A DNA stretch of 64,000 nucleotides, taken from assembly GCF_007644105.1 (NCBI RefSeq), contig NZ_VFAC01000020.1:16542-80541 (forward strand). Direction: 5' to 3'. Below are positions 53,137 through 63,458 of this stretch, piece by piece. The DNA is from Elioraea rosea (lineage in GTDB: Bacteria; Pseudomonadota; Alphaproteobacteria; Acetobacterales; Acetobacteraceae). The first letter of the stretch is position 1, and every line of letters begins with the position of its first letter. Below the pieces are notes generated by a model that was given only the letters and a program-made list of their open reading frames with translations, did not search any database and had not been told where the DNA came from. A program made the position numbers and the translations under genes.

Positions 53137-56100
53137 ATGATCAGCGCCGTCTTCGTCGACCGCCCGCGGCTCGCGATCGTCATCGCGATCGTCACCACCA
53201 TCGCTGGGCTGCTCGCGCTGACCCGCATCCCCGTCGCGCAGTATCCCGACATCGTGCCGCCGCAGGTGAAGGTGACGGCGACCTATCCCGGCGCGAGCGC
53301 GGCCGTGGTGGAGACGACCGTCGCGCAGGTGATCGAGAGCCAGGTCGTCGGCGTCGACAAGATGATCTACATGCGGAGCCTCTCCGCGTCCGACGGCACC
53401 TACACGCTGACGGTGAGCTTCGAGCTCGGCACCGATCCCGACATCAACACCGTCAACGTGAACAACCGCGTGCAGGTCGCGCTCGCCTCGCTGCCCAACG
53501 AGGTGAAGCAGATCGGCGTGACCGTGAAGAAGGTCTCATCCGCGTTCCTCAACGTGATCGCGGTCTACGACCCAGACGGGAAGTACGACAACCTCTTCAT
53601 CTCGAACTACCTCACCATCAACGTGCTCGATCGCATCAAGCGCACGGCCGGCGTTGGCGACGTGACGCTGTTCGGCCCGCTCGACTACTCTATGCGCGTC
53701 TGGCTCGACACCGACCGTATCGCCCAGCTCGGCCTGACGCCGGGAGACGTGCAGGCGGCGATCCGGGCCCAAAACGTGCAGGCGCCCGTCGGCCGGATCG
53801 GTGCGCGCCCGATCAGCGATGACCAGCAGTTCCAGCTCACCATCACGACCGAAGGCCGGCTCGCTTCGACCGAGCAGTTCGAGCGCATCGTCATCCGAGC
53901 CAACCCGGACGGCTCGGTGCTGAGGCTCGGCGACGTCGCCCGCGTCGAGCTCGGCGCGCGGATGAGCGATGTCGAGACGCGCTTCCAGGGCAAGCCCGCG
54001 CAGCTCTTCGCCGTCTACCAGGCGCCGGGGGCGAACGCGGTCTCGGCGGCGAGGGCCGTGCAGGCGGCGATGGCCGACATGGCCCAGCGCTTTCCGGAGG
54101 GACTGCGCTGGGAGGTCACCTACGACGCGACGACCTTCGTGACCGAGACGATCCACGAGGTGCAGAAGACGCTTATCGAGGCGTTCGTGCTCGTCGTGCT
54201 CGTGGTGTTCGTCTTCCTCGGCAACCTTCGCGCGACGCTGATCCCGACCATCGCGGTGCCCGTCAGCCTCATCGGCACCTTCGTGATCCTCCTGATGATC
54301 GGCTACTCGGCCAACACTGTCTCGCTGCTCGCGATGGTGCTCGCCATCGGCATCGTGGTCGACGACGCGATCGTCGTCGTCGAGAACGTCGAGCGCGTGA
54401 TGCACGAGGAGCCGCACCTGACGCCGGCAGAGGCGACCAAGAAGGCGATGGCCGAGATCACCGCGCCGATCATCGCCATCACGCTCGTGCTTCTGTCGGT
54501 GTTCGTGCCGATCGCCTTCATCGCCGGCATCACGGGCGAGCTGTTCCGCCAGTTCGCCGTGACCATCTCCGTCGCGATGGTGCTGTCGGCGATCAACGCG
54601 CTGACGCTCTCGCCAGCGCTGTCGGCCGTGTTCCTGCGGCCCGCGCATGGACCGAAGAAGGGGCCGATCGGGGCGCTGATGCGCGGCATCGACCGGGTGG
54701 CCAATGGCTATGGCGCGGTGGTGAAGCGGCTCGTGCGGGTCGCCGCGATCTCGCTGATCGTCGTCGGCGCGTCTATGGCCGGGATTGTCGGCATCGCGGG
54801 CGTCACGCCCACAGGCTTCGTGCCGGAGGAGGACCAGGGCACGCTGTTCGGCGTGATCCAGCTTCCCGACGCGGCGTCGGTCAACCGCTCCTCCGCGGTC
54901 GCGACCGAGGTGGAGAGGATCGTCGCGGCGCATCCGGCCGTCCAGAACGTGTCGACCGTTGTCGGCTACAATTTCGTCGACGGTGCGGCGCAATCGAATG
55001 CCACGTTCATGATCATCCTCCTGAAGCCGTTCGAGGAGCGCCGATCGCCCGAACTCGGCGCACAGGCGGTGATCCGGGATCTCGGACGGCAATTCGCGTC
55101 GCTGCGCGACGGTGTTGCGCAGGCGCTGAACGTGCCGCCCATCATCGGCCTCGGTACCGGGGGCGGCTTCACGTTCATGCTGCAGGACCTCGAGGGGCGC
55201 GACCCGAAGCAGCTCGCCCAGGTGCTGCGGGGCATGGTTGTCGCGACCAACCAGGATCCGAACATCGCCTTCGCCTTCTCGACCTTCTCCGCGTCGACGC
55301 CGTCGGTCTATCTCGACATCGACCGCGACAAGGTCCAGACGCTCGGCGTCTCGGTGTCGGACGTGTTCTCGACGCTTCAGGCCATGCTCGGCGGCGCCTA
55401 CGTGAACGACCTCAACCTGTTCGGGCGCACCTGGCAGGTGAACGTGCAGGGTGACCCGTCCGACCGAAGGAACGTCGAGGACATCCTGCGCATCTTCGTG
55501 CGGAACGCGAACGGTGAGATGGTGCCGATGCGCTCGCTCGCCGAGGTCCGGATCGAGGAGGCGCCGCAGACCCTTGCCCGCTACAACAACTACCGCGCCG
55601 CGCCGATGCTCGGCTCGGGTGCGGCCGGGGTGTCCTCCGGCCAGGCTCTCGCGGCCGTCGAGGACGTTGCCCGCCGGACGCTTCCCTCGGGCTACGGGTT
55701 CGAATGGTCCGACATCTCGTTCCAGGAGAAGCGTGCCGAGGGGCAGATGGCCGCGATCCTCGCGATGGCGGTGCTGTTCGCCTACCTCTTTCTCGTCGGT
55801 CTCTACGAGAGCTGGACCATTCCAATTCCGGTTCTTCTTTCCGTCGCGGTCGGCGTGCTCGGCGCGTTCATCGGCATCATGGTCGCGAAGGCGCCGCTCG
55901 ACCTCTATGCGCAGATCGGCCTCGTCGTGCTGATCGCGCTCGCGGCGAAGAACGGCATCCTGATCGTCGAGTTCGCGAAGGAACAACGCGAGAAGGGCGT
56001 GCCGCTGCTCGAGGCGGCGACGGAGGGCGCGCGGCTTCGCTTCCGCCCGGTGATGATGACCTCCTTCGCCTTCATCCTCGGCCTCGTGCCCCTGGTGACG

Positions 56101-56289
56101 GCGCAGGGCGCGGCGGAGATCGCGCGGCGGAACGTGTCGATCGGCGTGTTCGCCGGCATGATCGCCGCCTCCGCCGTCGGCATCTTCGTCATTCCGATGC
56201 TGTACGTGTTCTTCCAGGGATGGCGCGAGCGCATCAAGGGCTGGTTCGGGAGCAAGGCCAAGCCGGCGGAACACGCGCCCGGCGAGTAG
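53137..56289 (+). CDS. RND multidrug efflux permease (AcrB/MexB, HAE1 family)
   Basis: Proton-driven inner-membrane exporter, 1050 residues with about 12 helices and two large periplasmic loops. N-terminus [20 protein letters not shown], then [26 protein letters not shown] is the HAE1 opening. Proton-relay aspartates are in [20 protein letters not shown] (DD of helix 4). [20 protein letters not shown] opens the second half and [20 protein letters not shown] holds the helix-10 Lys-Asn. Operon with the adaptor gene; drug range unknown. Confidence 0.97.
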   Translation: MISAVFVDRPRLAIVIAIVTTIAGLLALTRIPVAQYPDIVPPQVKVTATYPGASAAVVETTVAQVIESQVVGVDKMIYMRSLSASDGTYTLTVSFELGTDPDINTVNVNNRVQVALASLPNEVKQIGVTVKKVSSAFLNVIAVYDPDGKYDNLFISNYLTINVLDRIKRTAGVGDVTLFGPLDYSMRVWLDTDRIAQLGLTPGDVQAAIRAQNVQAPVGRIGARPISDDQQFQLTITTEGRLASTEQFERIVIRANPDGSVLRLGDVARVELGARMSDVETRFQGKPAQLFAVYQAPGANAVSAARAVQAAMADMAQRFPEGLRWEVTYDATTFVTETIHEVQKTLIEAFVLVVLVVFVFLGNLRATLIPTIAVPVSLIGTFVILLMIGYSANTVSLLAMVLAIGIVVDDAIVVVENVERVMHEEPHLTPAEATKKAMAEITAPIIAITLVLLSVFVPIAFIAGITGELFRQFAVTISVAMVLSAINALTLSPALSAVFLRPAHGPKKGPIGALMRGIDRVANGYGAVVKRLVRVAAISLIVVGASMAGIVGIAGVTPTGFVPEEDQGTLFGVIQLPDAASVNRSSAVATEVERIVAAHPAVQNVSTVVGYNFVDGAAQSNATFMIILLKPFEERRSPELGAQAVIRDLGRQFASLRDGVAQALNVPPIIGLGTGGGFTFMLQDLEGRDPKQLAQVLRGMVVATNQDPNIAFAFSTFSASTPSVYLDIDRDKVQTLGVSVSDVFSTLQAMLGGAYVNDLNLFGRTWQVNVQGDPSDRRNVEDILRIFVRNANGEMVPMRSLAEVRIEEAPQTLARYNNYRAAPMLGSGAAGVSSGQALAAVEDVARRTLPSGYGFEWSDISFQEKRAEGQMAAILAMAVLFAYLFLVGLYESWTIPIPVLLSVAVGVLGAFIGIMVAKAPLDLYAQIGLVVLIALAAKNGILIVEFAKEQREKGVPLLEAATEGARLRFRPVMMTSFAFILGLVPLVTAQGAAEIARRNVSIGVFAGMIAASAVGIFVIPMLYVFFQGWRERIKGWFGSKAKPAEHAPGE

Positions 56290-56308
56290 CGCCCGCCCGC
56301 TTCCTGAT

Positions 56309-56354
56309 CGCGCTTACGTCAAGCGCGCGACCCGCGCGCGGCCGCTTATGCGGC
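56309..56354. terminator. Hairpins between convergent efflux and DUF1194 genes
   Basis: CGCGCTT-ACGTC-AAGCGCG (56309-56327, 7-bp stem) and GCCGC-TTAT-GCGGC (56341-56354, 5-bp stem) lie in the 109-bp convergent gap. Neither has a T-tract, so they may act as a weak or factor-assisted bidirectional terminator. Confidence 0.4.
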
Positions 56355-56398
56355 AAGCCCAGCCCGCGGAGCGGGTGCCCGGCGCCTGAGGGCATCGA

Positions 56399-57097
56399 TC
56401 ACGAGATCTCTCGGATCAGCTTGCGCAGCACCGCGCCCTGGAAGGCGTTGAAGTCCTCGGCGGCGATCATGAATGCGCCTGGGCCGCCGATCACGAAGTC
56501 CTGGTAGTACTGGTCGAGCGCCATGTTCTGCGGCCGCCCGAAGGGCGAACGGTCGTTCAGGATGGGCAGGCCGTTGATGGTGATGCCGGCATCGACGGCG
56601 AGGTCGCGCATCAGCGTCACCGGCCCGCCGGAGTTGTTGACCCCGTCGCCGGAGATGTCGATCACCTTGCGCGTGCCTTCGAACGGCGCATCGTTGAGCG
56701 CGCGCATCGATGCCTCGATGGCGCCGAAGATGGAGGTCCAGTTCATCGAGACGCGCGGCGCGGCGGCGAGCTGGTCGCCCCATCGGTTGGCCGTGCCCGC
56801 ACCGTCGATCCGCGTCCAGGGGATGACGACACGCTGATAGTCTGCCGAGGCCCATTCGAGATAGAGCACGCCGATCGCACCCAGCGTGCCGCTCCTGATC
56901 GCCGAGATGACGCGGTTGTCGACCATCGCGGAGCGATAGCCTTCGCGCTGCAATTTCGCCTCATCCTCGTCGATCGAGCGGCTGACATCGACGGCGAGCA
57001 CGAGAAGCATGTCCACCGGCTCTTCGCTCGCATGTGCGGGTCGAGCCGCCGCGAAGGCGGGCAATCCGGCGAGCAGGGCTCGGCGCGTCGCACGCAT
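56399..57097 (-). CDS. DUF1194 (von Willebrand factor A-like) exported protein
   Basis: A 232-residue protein with a signal peptide (MRATRRALLAGLPAFAAARP, twin-arginine-like) and one VWA domain. The metal-ion site is LLVLAVDVSRSIDEDEAKLQ (D-x-S-x-S). TRKVIDISGDGVNNSGGPVT is the second MIDAS-side motif and VISAIRSGTLGAIGVLYLEW is conserved in DUF1194. The start at 57097 is chosen to give this signal; longer in-frame starts are Arg-rich. Function unknown. It is about 74 bases after the ppx stop on the same strand. Confidence 0.87.
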   Translation of the reverse strand: MRATRRALLAGLPAFAAARPAHASEEPVDMLLVLAVDVSRSIDEDEAKLQREGYRSAMVDNRVISAIRSGTLGAIGVLYLEWASADYQRVVIPWTRIDGAGTANRWGDQLAAAPRVSMNWTSIFGAIEASMRALNDAPFEGTRKVIDISGDGVNNSGGPVTLMRDLAVDAGITINGLPILNDRSPFGRPQNMALDQYYQDFVIGGPGAFMIAAEDFNAFQGAVLRKLIREIS

Positions 57098-57171
57098 AAG
57101 TAGAACGCTACCAGAGGCGGCCGGGCGATTGCCAGCGAGTCGGCACGCCGCGGCATGGCGATCGCGCGAGG

Positions 57172-58716
57172 TCAGTCCGCGGCGTCGTCGGTCCTGAGAT
57201 CGTCGGGCGGCGGCGCGATCTCCGTGCCAGGCTCGGCGCCGACGAGTTCCGCGAGCCGCTCGAGGCGTCGCCACACGCTGTCGCCGGCGAACACCCCGCC
57301 GCCCTGAGACAGCCGGAGCACCAGGCGCCCGCCTTCGCGCCGCAGCCCCGTGAGTGCGAGGAGCCGCGCCGACCCGCCAGAGAGCGTGTAGGCGAGCCGA
57401 AGCGCGGCGCCGACGATCTCGGCACGCTGCGCGGCTGCGGCATCGAGCAGGACGCGCGCCGGCGCGAGCCAGGGCTGGTCAGGCTCGGCCTCGTGGCGCA
57501 TTGCCACGACGAGCGCGAGGAAGGCGCGGGCGTGATGATCGAGCCCGATGCCCGGCTGGCGCAGCATGCGCAGGAAGGCCTGCTCGGCCTTGTAGTCGGG
57601 GTGCTCGTGCGCGCCGATGTCGCTCACCCAGCATGCCGCCTCGCGCAGCCGCCTCTCCTGCGGGGTCTCTGTGGGGAAGAGCGGCGCGGTCCACTCGACC
57701 AGCTCGGGCGGAAGCATGCCGCCGCGCCCGAATCGTGCATTCAGCTCGCGCCCCGCGGCGATCAGCGGGTCCTCCGCGCGCACTGCCGGCGGCAGCCTTC
57801 CGGCGAACCAGCCCTCGCGCATGCCGTTTGCGCTGAACACCACGCGGCGTGCCTGCGAGACGCGGAGGAGCCGCCGCAGAACCACCGCGGCGAAGGGCAG
57901 GCCGTCGACGCGCCTGCGGCTCAGCCCCTGGATGCGCTCGAGCGTGCGTTTCGAAAGGTTGGTCACCACGCTCGTGAGGTCGCGCGCCTCCTCCTTCGGC
58001 AGCGTGTAGTGGTGCACGATCGCGAGCGGATAGCCTGTCTGGCCGATATGGATCCGGGCGAGCGCGCGCCAGGCGCCGCCGACGAGGTAGAGGTCCCGCC
58101 CCGCGCCCTCGCGCAACCACGGAATGGAGATGAGCGCTTCCTCGGCGATGGCGCGCGCGCGCACCACATCGCCGCCAGCCTGCTCGGAAAGGCGGATCAC
58201 GCCGAGCGGAAGCGTTGCCGAATCGACCACAGCGCCATCGCGGATGTGCACGAGCTCGAGACTTCCCCCGCCGAGATCGCCGAGCACGCCATCGGCGTCG
58301 GGAATGCCGCACAGCACGCCCTCTGCCGAGAGCTGCGCCTCCTGCTGCCCCGTCAGCACGCGGATGGAGAGGCCGCGGAACCGCCGGCGCAGCATCGCCA
58401 CGTAGTCCTCGCCGTTCGTCGCATCGCGCACCGCGGCGGTGGCGAGAACCTCCAGCGGGTCGGCCCCCATCGAGCGGGCGACCGCGACGTAGCGTTCGAG
58501 CACGAGGATGGAATGGGCGATCGCGTCCTCGTTCAGCTTGCCGCTCGCCTGCAGGCCGCGGCCCAGGCCGAGGATCGCCTTCTCGTTGAAGATCGCCGAT
58601 GGGTTCCGCGCCAGGCCCTCGAACACCACGAGACGCACCGAGTTCGAGCCGAGATCGACCACGCCCGCGCGGCGCGGCGGCGCCTCCGCGTCCCTTGGCT
58701 CAGTCCTGCGCGACAC
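57172..58716 (-). CDS. ppx: Exopolyphosphatase / guanosine pentaphosphatase family
   Basis: Degrades polyphosphate, and possibly pppGpp, from its ends. The 514-residue ASKHA protein has phosphate-1 motif [34 protein letters not shown], phosphate-2 motif [16 protein letters not shown], and a C-terminal HD-like helical region ([20 protein letters not shown]). ppx overlaps ppk1 by 17 bases. The pairing with polyphosphate kinase means synthesis and breakdown are co-expressed. Confidence 0.95.
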   Translation of the reverse strand: MSRRTEPRDAEAPPRRAGVVDLGSNSVRLVVFEGLARNPSAIFNEKAILGLGRGLQASGKLNEDAIAHSILVLERYVAVARSMGADPLEVLATAAVRDATNGEDYVAMLRRRFRGLSIRVLTGQQEAQLSAEGVLCGIPDADGVLGDLGGGSLELVHIRDGAVVDSATLPLGVIRLSEQAGGDVVRARAIAEEALISIPWLREGAGRDLYLVGGAWRALARIHIGQTGYPLAIVHHYTLPKEEARDLTSVVTNLSKRTLERIQGLSRRRVDGLPFAAVVLRRLLRVSQARRVVFSANGMREGWFAGRLPPAVRAEDPLIAAGRELNARFGRGGMLPPELVEWTAPLFPTETPQERRLREAACWVSDIGAHEHPDYKAEQAFLRMLRQPGIGLDHHARAFLALVVAMRHEAEPDQPWLAPARVLLDAAAAQRAEIVGAALRLAYTLSGGSARLLALTGLRREGGRLVLRLSQGGGVFAGDSVWRRLERLAELVGAEPGTEIAPPPDDLRTDDAAD

Positions 58717-60916
58717 GGTCCTGCCGTTCGCGCAGCGGCGTGACCGAGACGGTCGCCGGCCCGTGCAGCGCGCTGCCGCGGCCGGAGAGGGAGGGGTTCG
58801 TCATGAAGTATTCGTGCGCGGAGAAGGCACCATCGGCGGCCTCGACGCGGCGGTAGGTGCCGTCCGGCCCCAGCGTCCAGGACTGCGCCTCGTCCTTGAG
58901 GTTCACGACCATGATCTGGTCGAGGATCTGGGCATGGACGGTGGGGTTGTGGATCGGGGCCATCACTTCGACGCGCCAGTCCATGTTGCGCGCCATCCAG
59001 TCGGCCGAGGAGATGAACACGGCCGCCTCGCGCGACGGCAAGGGGTGGCCGTTGCCGAAGGCGAAGATGCGCGCGTGCTCGAGGAAGCGGCCGACGATGC
59101 TCTTGACGCGGATGTTCTCCGAAAGACCCGGAACGCCGGGCCTGAGGCAGCAGATGCCGCGGCAGACGATCTCGATCCGCACGCCCGCCTGCGACGCGGC
59201 GTAGAGCGCGTCGATCAGCTTCTCGTCGACGAGCGAGTTCATCTTCAGCCAGATCGTGCCCGGCTTGCCCGCCTCGACGAACGCGACCTCCCGCGCGATC
59301 AGCTCCTCGAGCCTGGGGCGGATGGTCAGCGGGGCGAAGGCGAACGCATCCATGCGCGCGGGCTGTGCATAGCCTGTCATGAAGTTGAAGAGCCTCGCGG
59401 CATCGCGCGTCAGGTCCGGGTCGCAGGTGAAGAAGGAGAGGTCGGTGTACACCCGGGCCGTGTAGGGATGATAGTTGCCCGTGCCGACATGCGCGTAGGA
59501 GCGGAGCGAGCTTCCCTCGCGCCGCACCACGAGCGAGAGCTTGGCGTGCGTCTTGAGCTCGATGAAGCCGTAGACGACCTGCACGCCGGCCGCTTCCATC
59601 TCTCGCGCCCAGCGTATGTTCAGCTCCTCGTCGAACCGCGCCTTCAGCTCGACCATGGCCGTGACGATCTTGCCGTTCTCCGCCGCCTCGATGAGCGCGC
59701 GCACGATCGGGCTGTCGCGGCTCGTGCGGTAGAGCGTCTGCTTGATCGCGACGACGGAGGGGTCGCGCGCGGCCTGGCGAAGGAACTGCACCACCACGTC
59801 GAAGCTCTCGTAGGGGTGGTGGACGACGATGTCCTTGTGGCGGATCGCGGCGAAGCAGTCGCCGCCGAAATCACGGATTCGCTCGGGAAAGCGCGCGGTG
59901 TAGGGCGTGAACAGCAGGTCGGGCCGGTCGTCGACGATGATCTGCTTGAGGTCGGCCACGCCGAGGATGCCTTCGACGGCGAACACCTCGGCACGCGAGG
60001 CGTCGAGCTCGTCGGTCACGAACTCGAGGAGGTCGGCCGGCATGTCGGTGTTCACCGAGAGGCGGATCACCTTGCCGCGGCGGCGGCGCTTGAGTGCCGA
60101 TTCGTAGGAGCGGACGAGGTCCTCCGCCTCTTCCTCGAACTCCACGTCGCTGTCGCGGATCAGCCGGAAGAAGCCCTTGCCGGTGAGGCGGTAGCCCGGG
60201 AACAGCCTGTCGAGGAACAGCCCGATCGCGTCCTCGAGCAGGAGGAAGCGGATCTGCCGCCCGTCGCCCGGGGCCGGAAGCCGGATGAACCGCTCGACCT
60301 GGGTGGGGATCGGCAGGAGCGCGCGCATCGCCGTGCCGTCCTCGGCATGCGCGAGCTTCAGCACCATCACGAGGCCCAGCGAGGGGATGAAGGGGAACGG
60401 GTGCGCCGGGTCGATCGCCAGGGGGGTAAGGACGGGGAAGATCCGTTCCATGAACACCTGGTCGAGCCAGGATCGGTCGTCCTCCACGAGCTCGGAGGTG
60501 TCGATCACGGCGAGGCCGGCCTCGCGGAGGGGGCCGCTGAGAGAGAGCCAGACGCGCTGCTGCTCCTCGATCAGTCCCTGGGCCGCGACGTGGATCTCGG
60601 CAAGCTGCTGCAGGGGTGAGCGGCCATCGGGGCTCGCCTTGGCGATGCCCGCCGCCGCCTGGCCCACGAGGCCGGCGACGCGGACGGAGTAGAACTCGTC
60701 GAGGTTCGAGGCAGAGATCGAGACGAACCGCACCCGCTCGAGGAGCGGATGGCGGGGGTTGTCCGCCTCCTCGAGCACGCGCGTATTGAAGGCGAGCCAG
60801 GAAAGCTCCCGGTTGATGAACCGGTCGGGGCTCGAGGTCGGGTCTGGGCGGGGGGGCGTGTCCTCGTCCGCCCCGCCGGTCTCGATGCGCCTGGCGACCT
60901 CACGCACGCGGGCCAT
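58700..60916 (-). CDS. ppk1: Polyphosphate kinase 1
   Basis: Polymerises ATP gamma-phosphate into polyphosphate. The 738 residues have the N-terminal signature [20 protein letters not shown] followed by [15 protein letters not shown]. The phospho-accepting His476 lies in [20 protein letters not shown], aligned with E. coli His435. [20 protein letters not shown] and the PLD-like second half are complete. Its stop lies inside the start of ppx. Upstream, 32 bases away, is hdaA. Length fits the 690-740 range. Confidence 0.97.
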   Translation of the reverse strand: MARVREVARRIETGGADEDTPPRPDPTSSPDRFINRELSWLAFNTRVLEEADNPRHPLLERVRFVSISASNLDEFYSVRVAGLVGQAAAGIAKASPDGRSPLQQLAEIHVAAQGLIEEQQRVWLSLSGPLREAGLAVIDTSELVEDDRSWLDQVFMERIFPVLTPLAIDPAHPFPFIPSLGLVMVLKLAHAEDGTAMRALLPIPTQVERFIRLPAPGDGRQIRFLLLEDAIGLFLDRLFPGYRLTGKGFFRLIRDSDVEFEEEAEDLVRSYESALKRRRRGKVIRLSVNTDMPADLLEFVTDELDASRAEVFAVEGILGVADLKQIIVDDRPDLLFTPYTARFPERIRDFGGDCFAAIRHKDIVVHHPYESFDVVVQFLRQAARDPSVVAIKQTLYRTSRDSPIVRALIEAAENGKIVTAMVELKARFDEELNIRWAREMEAAGVQVVYGFIELKTHAKLSLVVRREGSSLRSYAHVGTGNYHPYTARVYTDLSFFTCDPDLTRDAARLFNFMTGYAQPARMDAFAFAPLTIRPRLEELIAREVAFVEAGKPGTIWLKMNSLVDEKLIDALYAASQAGVRIEIVCRGICCLRPGVPGLSENIRVKSIVGRFLEHARIFAFGNGHPLPSREAAVFISSADWMARNMDWRVEVMAPIHNPTVHAQILDQIMVVNLKDEAQSWTLGPDGTYRRVEAADGAFSAHEYFMTNPSLSGRGSALHGPATVSVTPLRERQDRVAQD

Positions 60917-60948
60917 CCTTCTGTCTCCTGCAGGTACGGAGCGTGACC

Positions 60949-61731
60949 CTACCCCAGCGGGCCTTCCCGGCGCGAGGGAGGGTGCTCCGGCGCCATCGAA
61001 TTGTCATCGCTGCCCGCCTCTGGCGCGGCATGTCCGGTCGCTGCCATCGCGCGGGCGAGGGCCTCGGCTGCCATCGGCCGGGTGACGGCGCGTGCCGCGG
61101 CGAGGGAGCCGGCGTCGAGCTCCGCCGCAAGGGCATGAATGGTCGAGAAGTCGCGCGGCGCGCGCAGCACCAACCAGGAGAGAAGGTCGGGGCGCAGCGT
61201 TGTGCCCCGGTCGGCCAGGTGCTTGGCGAGAACGGCCTCGAGCAGGCTCTCGTCTGGCGCGGCGATCGCCACCGAGGCGGTCGCGGCGAGGCGCGAGCGA
61301 AGGTCGGGAAGGCTCGCCCGCCAGCGCCCTGGCGGGTCACGGGCGGTCATCAGCAGGCTGGCGCGGCGTTCCGAGGCGGCGTTGATGAGATGCAACATCG
61401 CCCGGCCCTGCGGCGCGGCATCGGCGTCTTCCACGAGCACCGCGCCCGCTTCGGTGCAGAGGCCAAGGGCGGCTTCCGGCTCGGCCTCGGCCAGGGCGGC
61501 GCCGGTCGTGACCGCCGCCTTGGCCCGGCCTTGCCAGATCGCTGCGAGGTGGCTCTTGCCGCTTCCCTCCGGTCCCCAGAGCACGAGCCTGCCCGACGGC
61601 CAGCCTGGCCAGCGTGCGAGCCACGCGCGCGCCTCCTCGTTCGCGGCGCCCGGCACGAAGTCTGCCTCCGCAAAGGAACGGCCGGGCACGAAGGGCAGCG
61701 GAAGCTGCCCCGTTTTTCCGCCTCCGGCCAT
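60949..61731 (-). CDS. hdaA: DnaA-related regulatory inactivator HdaA (DnaA/Hda-family)
   Basis: Promotes hydrolysis of DnaA-bound ATP once the replication fork is active. The 260-residue protein has the beta-clamp-binding motif QLPLPF at residues 9-14, Walker [14 protein letters not shown], Walker B-like [12 protein letters not shown] and sensor-like [23 protein letters not shown]. It lacks the DnaA domain IV helix-turn-helix. It starts directly after the transporter gene stop. Position in the DUF2066-PgsA-transporter-hdaA-ppk block matches alphaproteobacteria. Confidence 0.92.
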   Translation of the reverse strand: MAGGGKTGQLPLPFVPGRSFAEADFVPGAANEEARAWLARWPGWPSGRLVLWGPEGSGKSHLAAIWQGRAKAAVTTGAALAEAEPEAALGLCTEAGAVLVEDADAAPQGRAMLHLINAASERRASLLMTARDPPGRWRASLPDLRSRLAATASVAIAAPDESLLEAVLAKHLADRGTTLRPDLLSWLVLRAPRDFSTIHALAAELDAGSLAAARAVTRPMAAEALARAMAATGHAAPEAGSDDNSMAPEHPPSRREGPLG

Positions 61732-62877
61732 TCAAGGATTGCGGTCGTGGAAGAGAGAGCTCGCCAAGTAGCGGCGCAGCCAGAACCGCGCGATCACCCC
61801 GATCGCCGCGGCCGCGGGCACTGCGAGCAGGATGCCGAGGAACCCGAACGCCGCGCCGCCTGCGAACAGGGCGAAGATTACCCAAACGGCGTGAAGCTGG
61901 ACCCTGTCCCCGAGAAGGCGTGGGTAGATGATGTAGCCCTCGACCGTCTGGCCGATGACGAAGATCGCCGCCACGACCGCGACCTCCTGCCAGGTCGCAT
62001 ACTGGGCGAGCGCCATGCCGACGCCGAGCACGAAGCCGGTGAGCGTGCCGACATACGGGATGAAGCTGATGATCCCCGCCGTCAGCCCGACGATCAGGCC
62101 AAGCTCGAGCCCGGCAAGCGTCAGCGCCACGGCATAGAAGGAGCCGAGAAGGAGGCAGACGATCGCCTGGCCGCGTACCCAGGCGGCGAGGATGCGGTCG
62201 ATCTCCCCGGCGAGCAGCCGCACCGTCGGCAGGTAGCGGCGCGGCACCCAGCCATCGATCGCGGCGATCATGCGTGGCCAGTCGCGCAGCAGGTAGAAGG
62301 CGACGACCGGGGTGACGACCGCGAGCGCGGCAACGTTGAAGAGCCGCGCCCCGCCGCCGATCAGCGTGCCGACCGCGCCGGCGAGCCAGCCGAGCATGCT
62401 TGCCGCCTGGCCGACGGCCAATTCGCGAAGCCGCCTGTCCACCAGTTCCGGCCCGAGCCTGTCGGCGAGCCAAAGCAGGCTCTCGGTGATCAGCGCCCGG
62501 ATGGCGGTGACGTAGTCCGGCAGCCGCGCGACCAGGATGGTCAGCTGCGCGAGCAGCAGCGGGTAGAACAAGAGCAGGAACAGAACGAACAGCGAGAACA
62601 CGCCCGCGACGAGCAGGATCGCCGCAAGCCCCCGCGGCACGCCGACCGCCTCGAGCCTGTCGGCCAGCGGGTCGAGAAGGTAGGCGATCAGCGCGGCCAC
62701 GACGAAGGGGAGGAGGATCGAGGCGAAGAGGTAGAGGGCAAACAGCACCAGGGCGATGCCAGCGGCGAGCGCGATCAGCCTCTGCCTGCGCATGCGCTCG
62801 TCAGGGCGCGGGTCGGGCCCAAGCGCCTGCCCGCCGCCCGGATCGGTGACTGGGGGCGGGGCCTCGCGCAGGCTCAT
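61732..62877 (-). CDS. AI-2E family transporter (PerM/YdiK-like)
   Basis: A 381-residue inner-membrane protein with about eight helices. Typical AI-2E segments include FVVAALIAYLLDPLADRLEA, YPLLLAQLTILVARLPDYVT, LTAGIISFIPYVGTLTGFVL and FVIGQTVEGYIIYPRLLGDR. Such proteins export small molecules or sodium; AI-2 itself is not established here. It abuts hdaA and overlaps the phosphatidyltransferase gene by 4 bases (ATGA), so the three are one transcript. Confidence 0.93.
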   Translation of the reverse strand: MSLREAPPPVTDPGGGQALGPDPRPDERMRRQRLIALAAGIALVLFALYLFASILLPFVVAALIAYLLDPLADRLEAVGVPRGLAAILLVAGVFSLFVLFLLLFYPLLLAQLTILVARLPDYVTAIRALITESLLWLADRLGPELVDRRLRELAVGQAASMLGWLAGAVGTLIGGGARLFNVAALAVVTPVVAFYLLRDWPRMIAAIDGWVPRRYLPTVRLLAGEIDRILAAWVRGQAIVCLLLGSFYAVALTLAGLELGLIVGLTAGIISFIPYVGTLTGFVLGVGMALAQYATWQEVAVVAAIFVIGQTVEGYIIYPRLLGDRVQLHAVWVIFALFAGGAAFGFLGILLAVPAAAAIGVIARFWLRRYLASSLFHDRNP

Positions 62878-63413
62878 CCCGCCGCTCCGCCGCCCCTGAC
62901 CCAGCGCAGCGCGTAGCCTATGCCCGAGGCCAGCGTGCTCGCCGCCACCCCCCAGACGAGCGCGTCGATCACCGCTGGGCCGGGCACGGCGTAGGCCTCA
63001 TGCAGAAGGACGATGGCGGCGAGCGCGATCTGCAGCGCGGTGTTCACCTTGCTGACCGGCAGCGGCGCGATCTCCGGCGGCGAGCCGAGAACGTACAGAA
63101 CGAGGATGCCGCCGACGATGAAGATGTCGCGGAACACGACGAGGATCACCAGCCAGTCGGCCAGCTTCGCCGTCAGCCCGAGCGTGACGTAGACGGACAC
63201 GAGCAGCGCCTTGTCTGCCACCGGGTCGAGCACGGCGCCGACGGCGGTCTGCGCGTTGAAGCGCTTGGCGATGTAGCCGTCCACCGCGTCGGAGACGCCG
63301 GCGGCGACGAACAGCCAGAAGGCCAGCACCATCTCGTGCTTGAGGATCAGCCAGACCGCGAGCGGCACGGCGCACAGCCGCGCGAGCGTGATGGCGTTGG
63401 GGATGGAGATCAT
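62874..63413 (-). CDS. CDP-alcohol phosphatidyltransferase (PgsA-like)
   Basis: A 179-residue integral membrane phosphotransferase, likely making phosphatidylglycerol phosphate or a related lipid from CDP-diacylglycerol. The CDP-OH-P motif is SDAVDGYIAKRFNAQTAVGA followed by VLDPVADKAL (D-x2-D-G-x2-A-[KR]-x8-G-x3-D-x3-D), with metal-binding aspartates intact. Opening MISIPNAITLARLCAVPLAV matches PgsA. A second housekeeping copy may exist elsewhere, so paralog function is uncertain. Start is ATG 63413; its stop overlaps the transporter start. Confidence 0.92.
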   Translation of the reverse strand: MISIPNAITLARLCAVPLAVWLILKHEMVLAFWLFVAAGVSDAVDGYIAKRFNAQTAVGAVLDPVADKALLVSVYVTLGLTAKLADWLVILVVFRDIFIVGGILVLYVLGSPPEIAPLPVSKVNTALQIALAAIVLLHEAYAVPGPAVIDALVWGVAASTLASGIGYALRWVRGGGAAG

Positions 63414-63458
63414 GCCGCCCCCGCGCGCTGGCTGTCCCGCGTCAAGGGCCGCGCCGCC

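Noticed and set aside
53536..56274. A 912-residue frame antisense to the RND permease
   Set aside because: It is rich in His, Asp and Arg because it mirrors hydrophobic membrane codons. No motif is seen.
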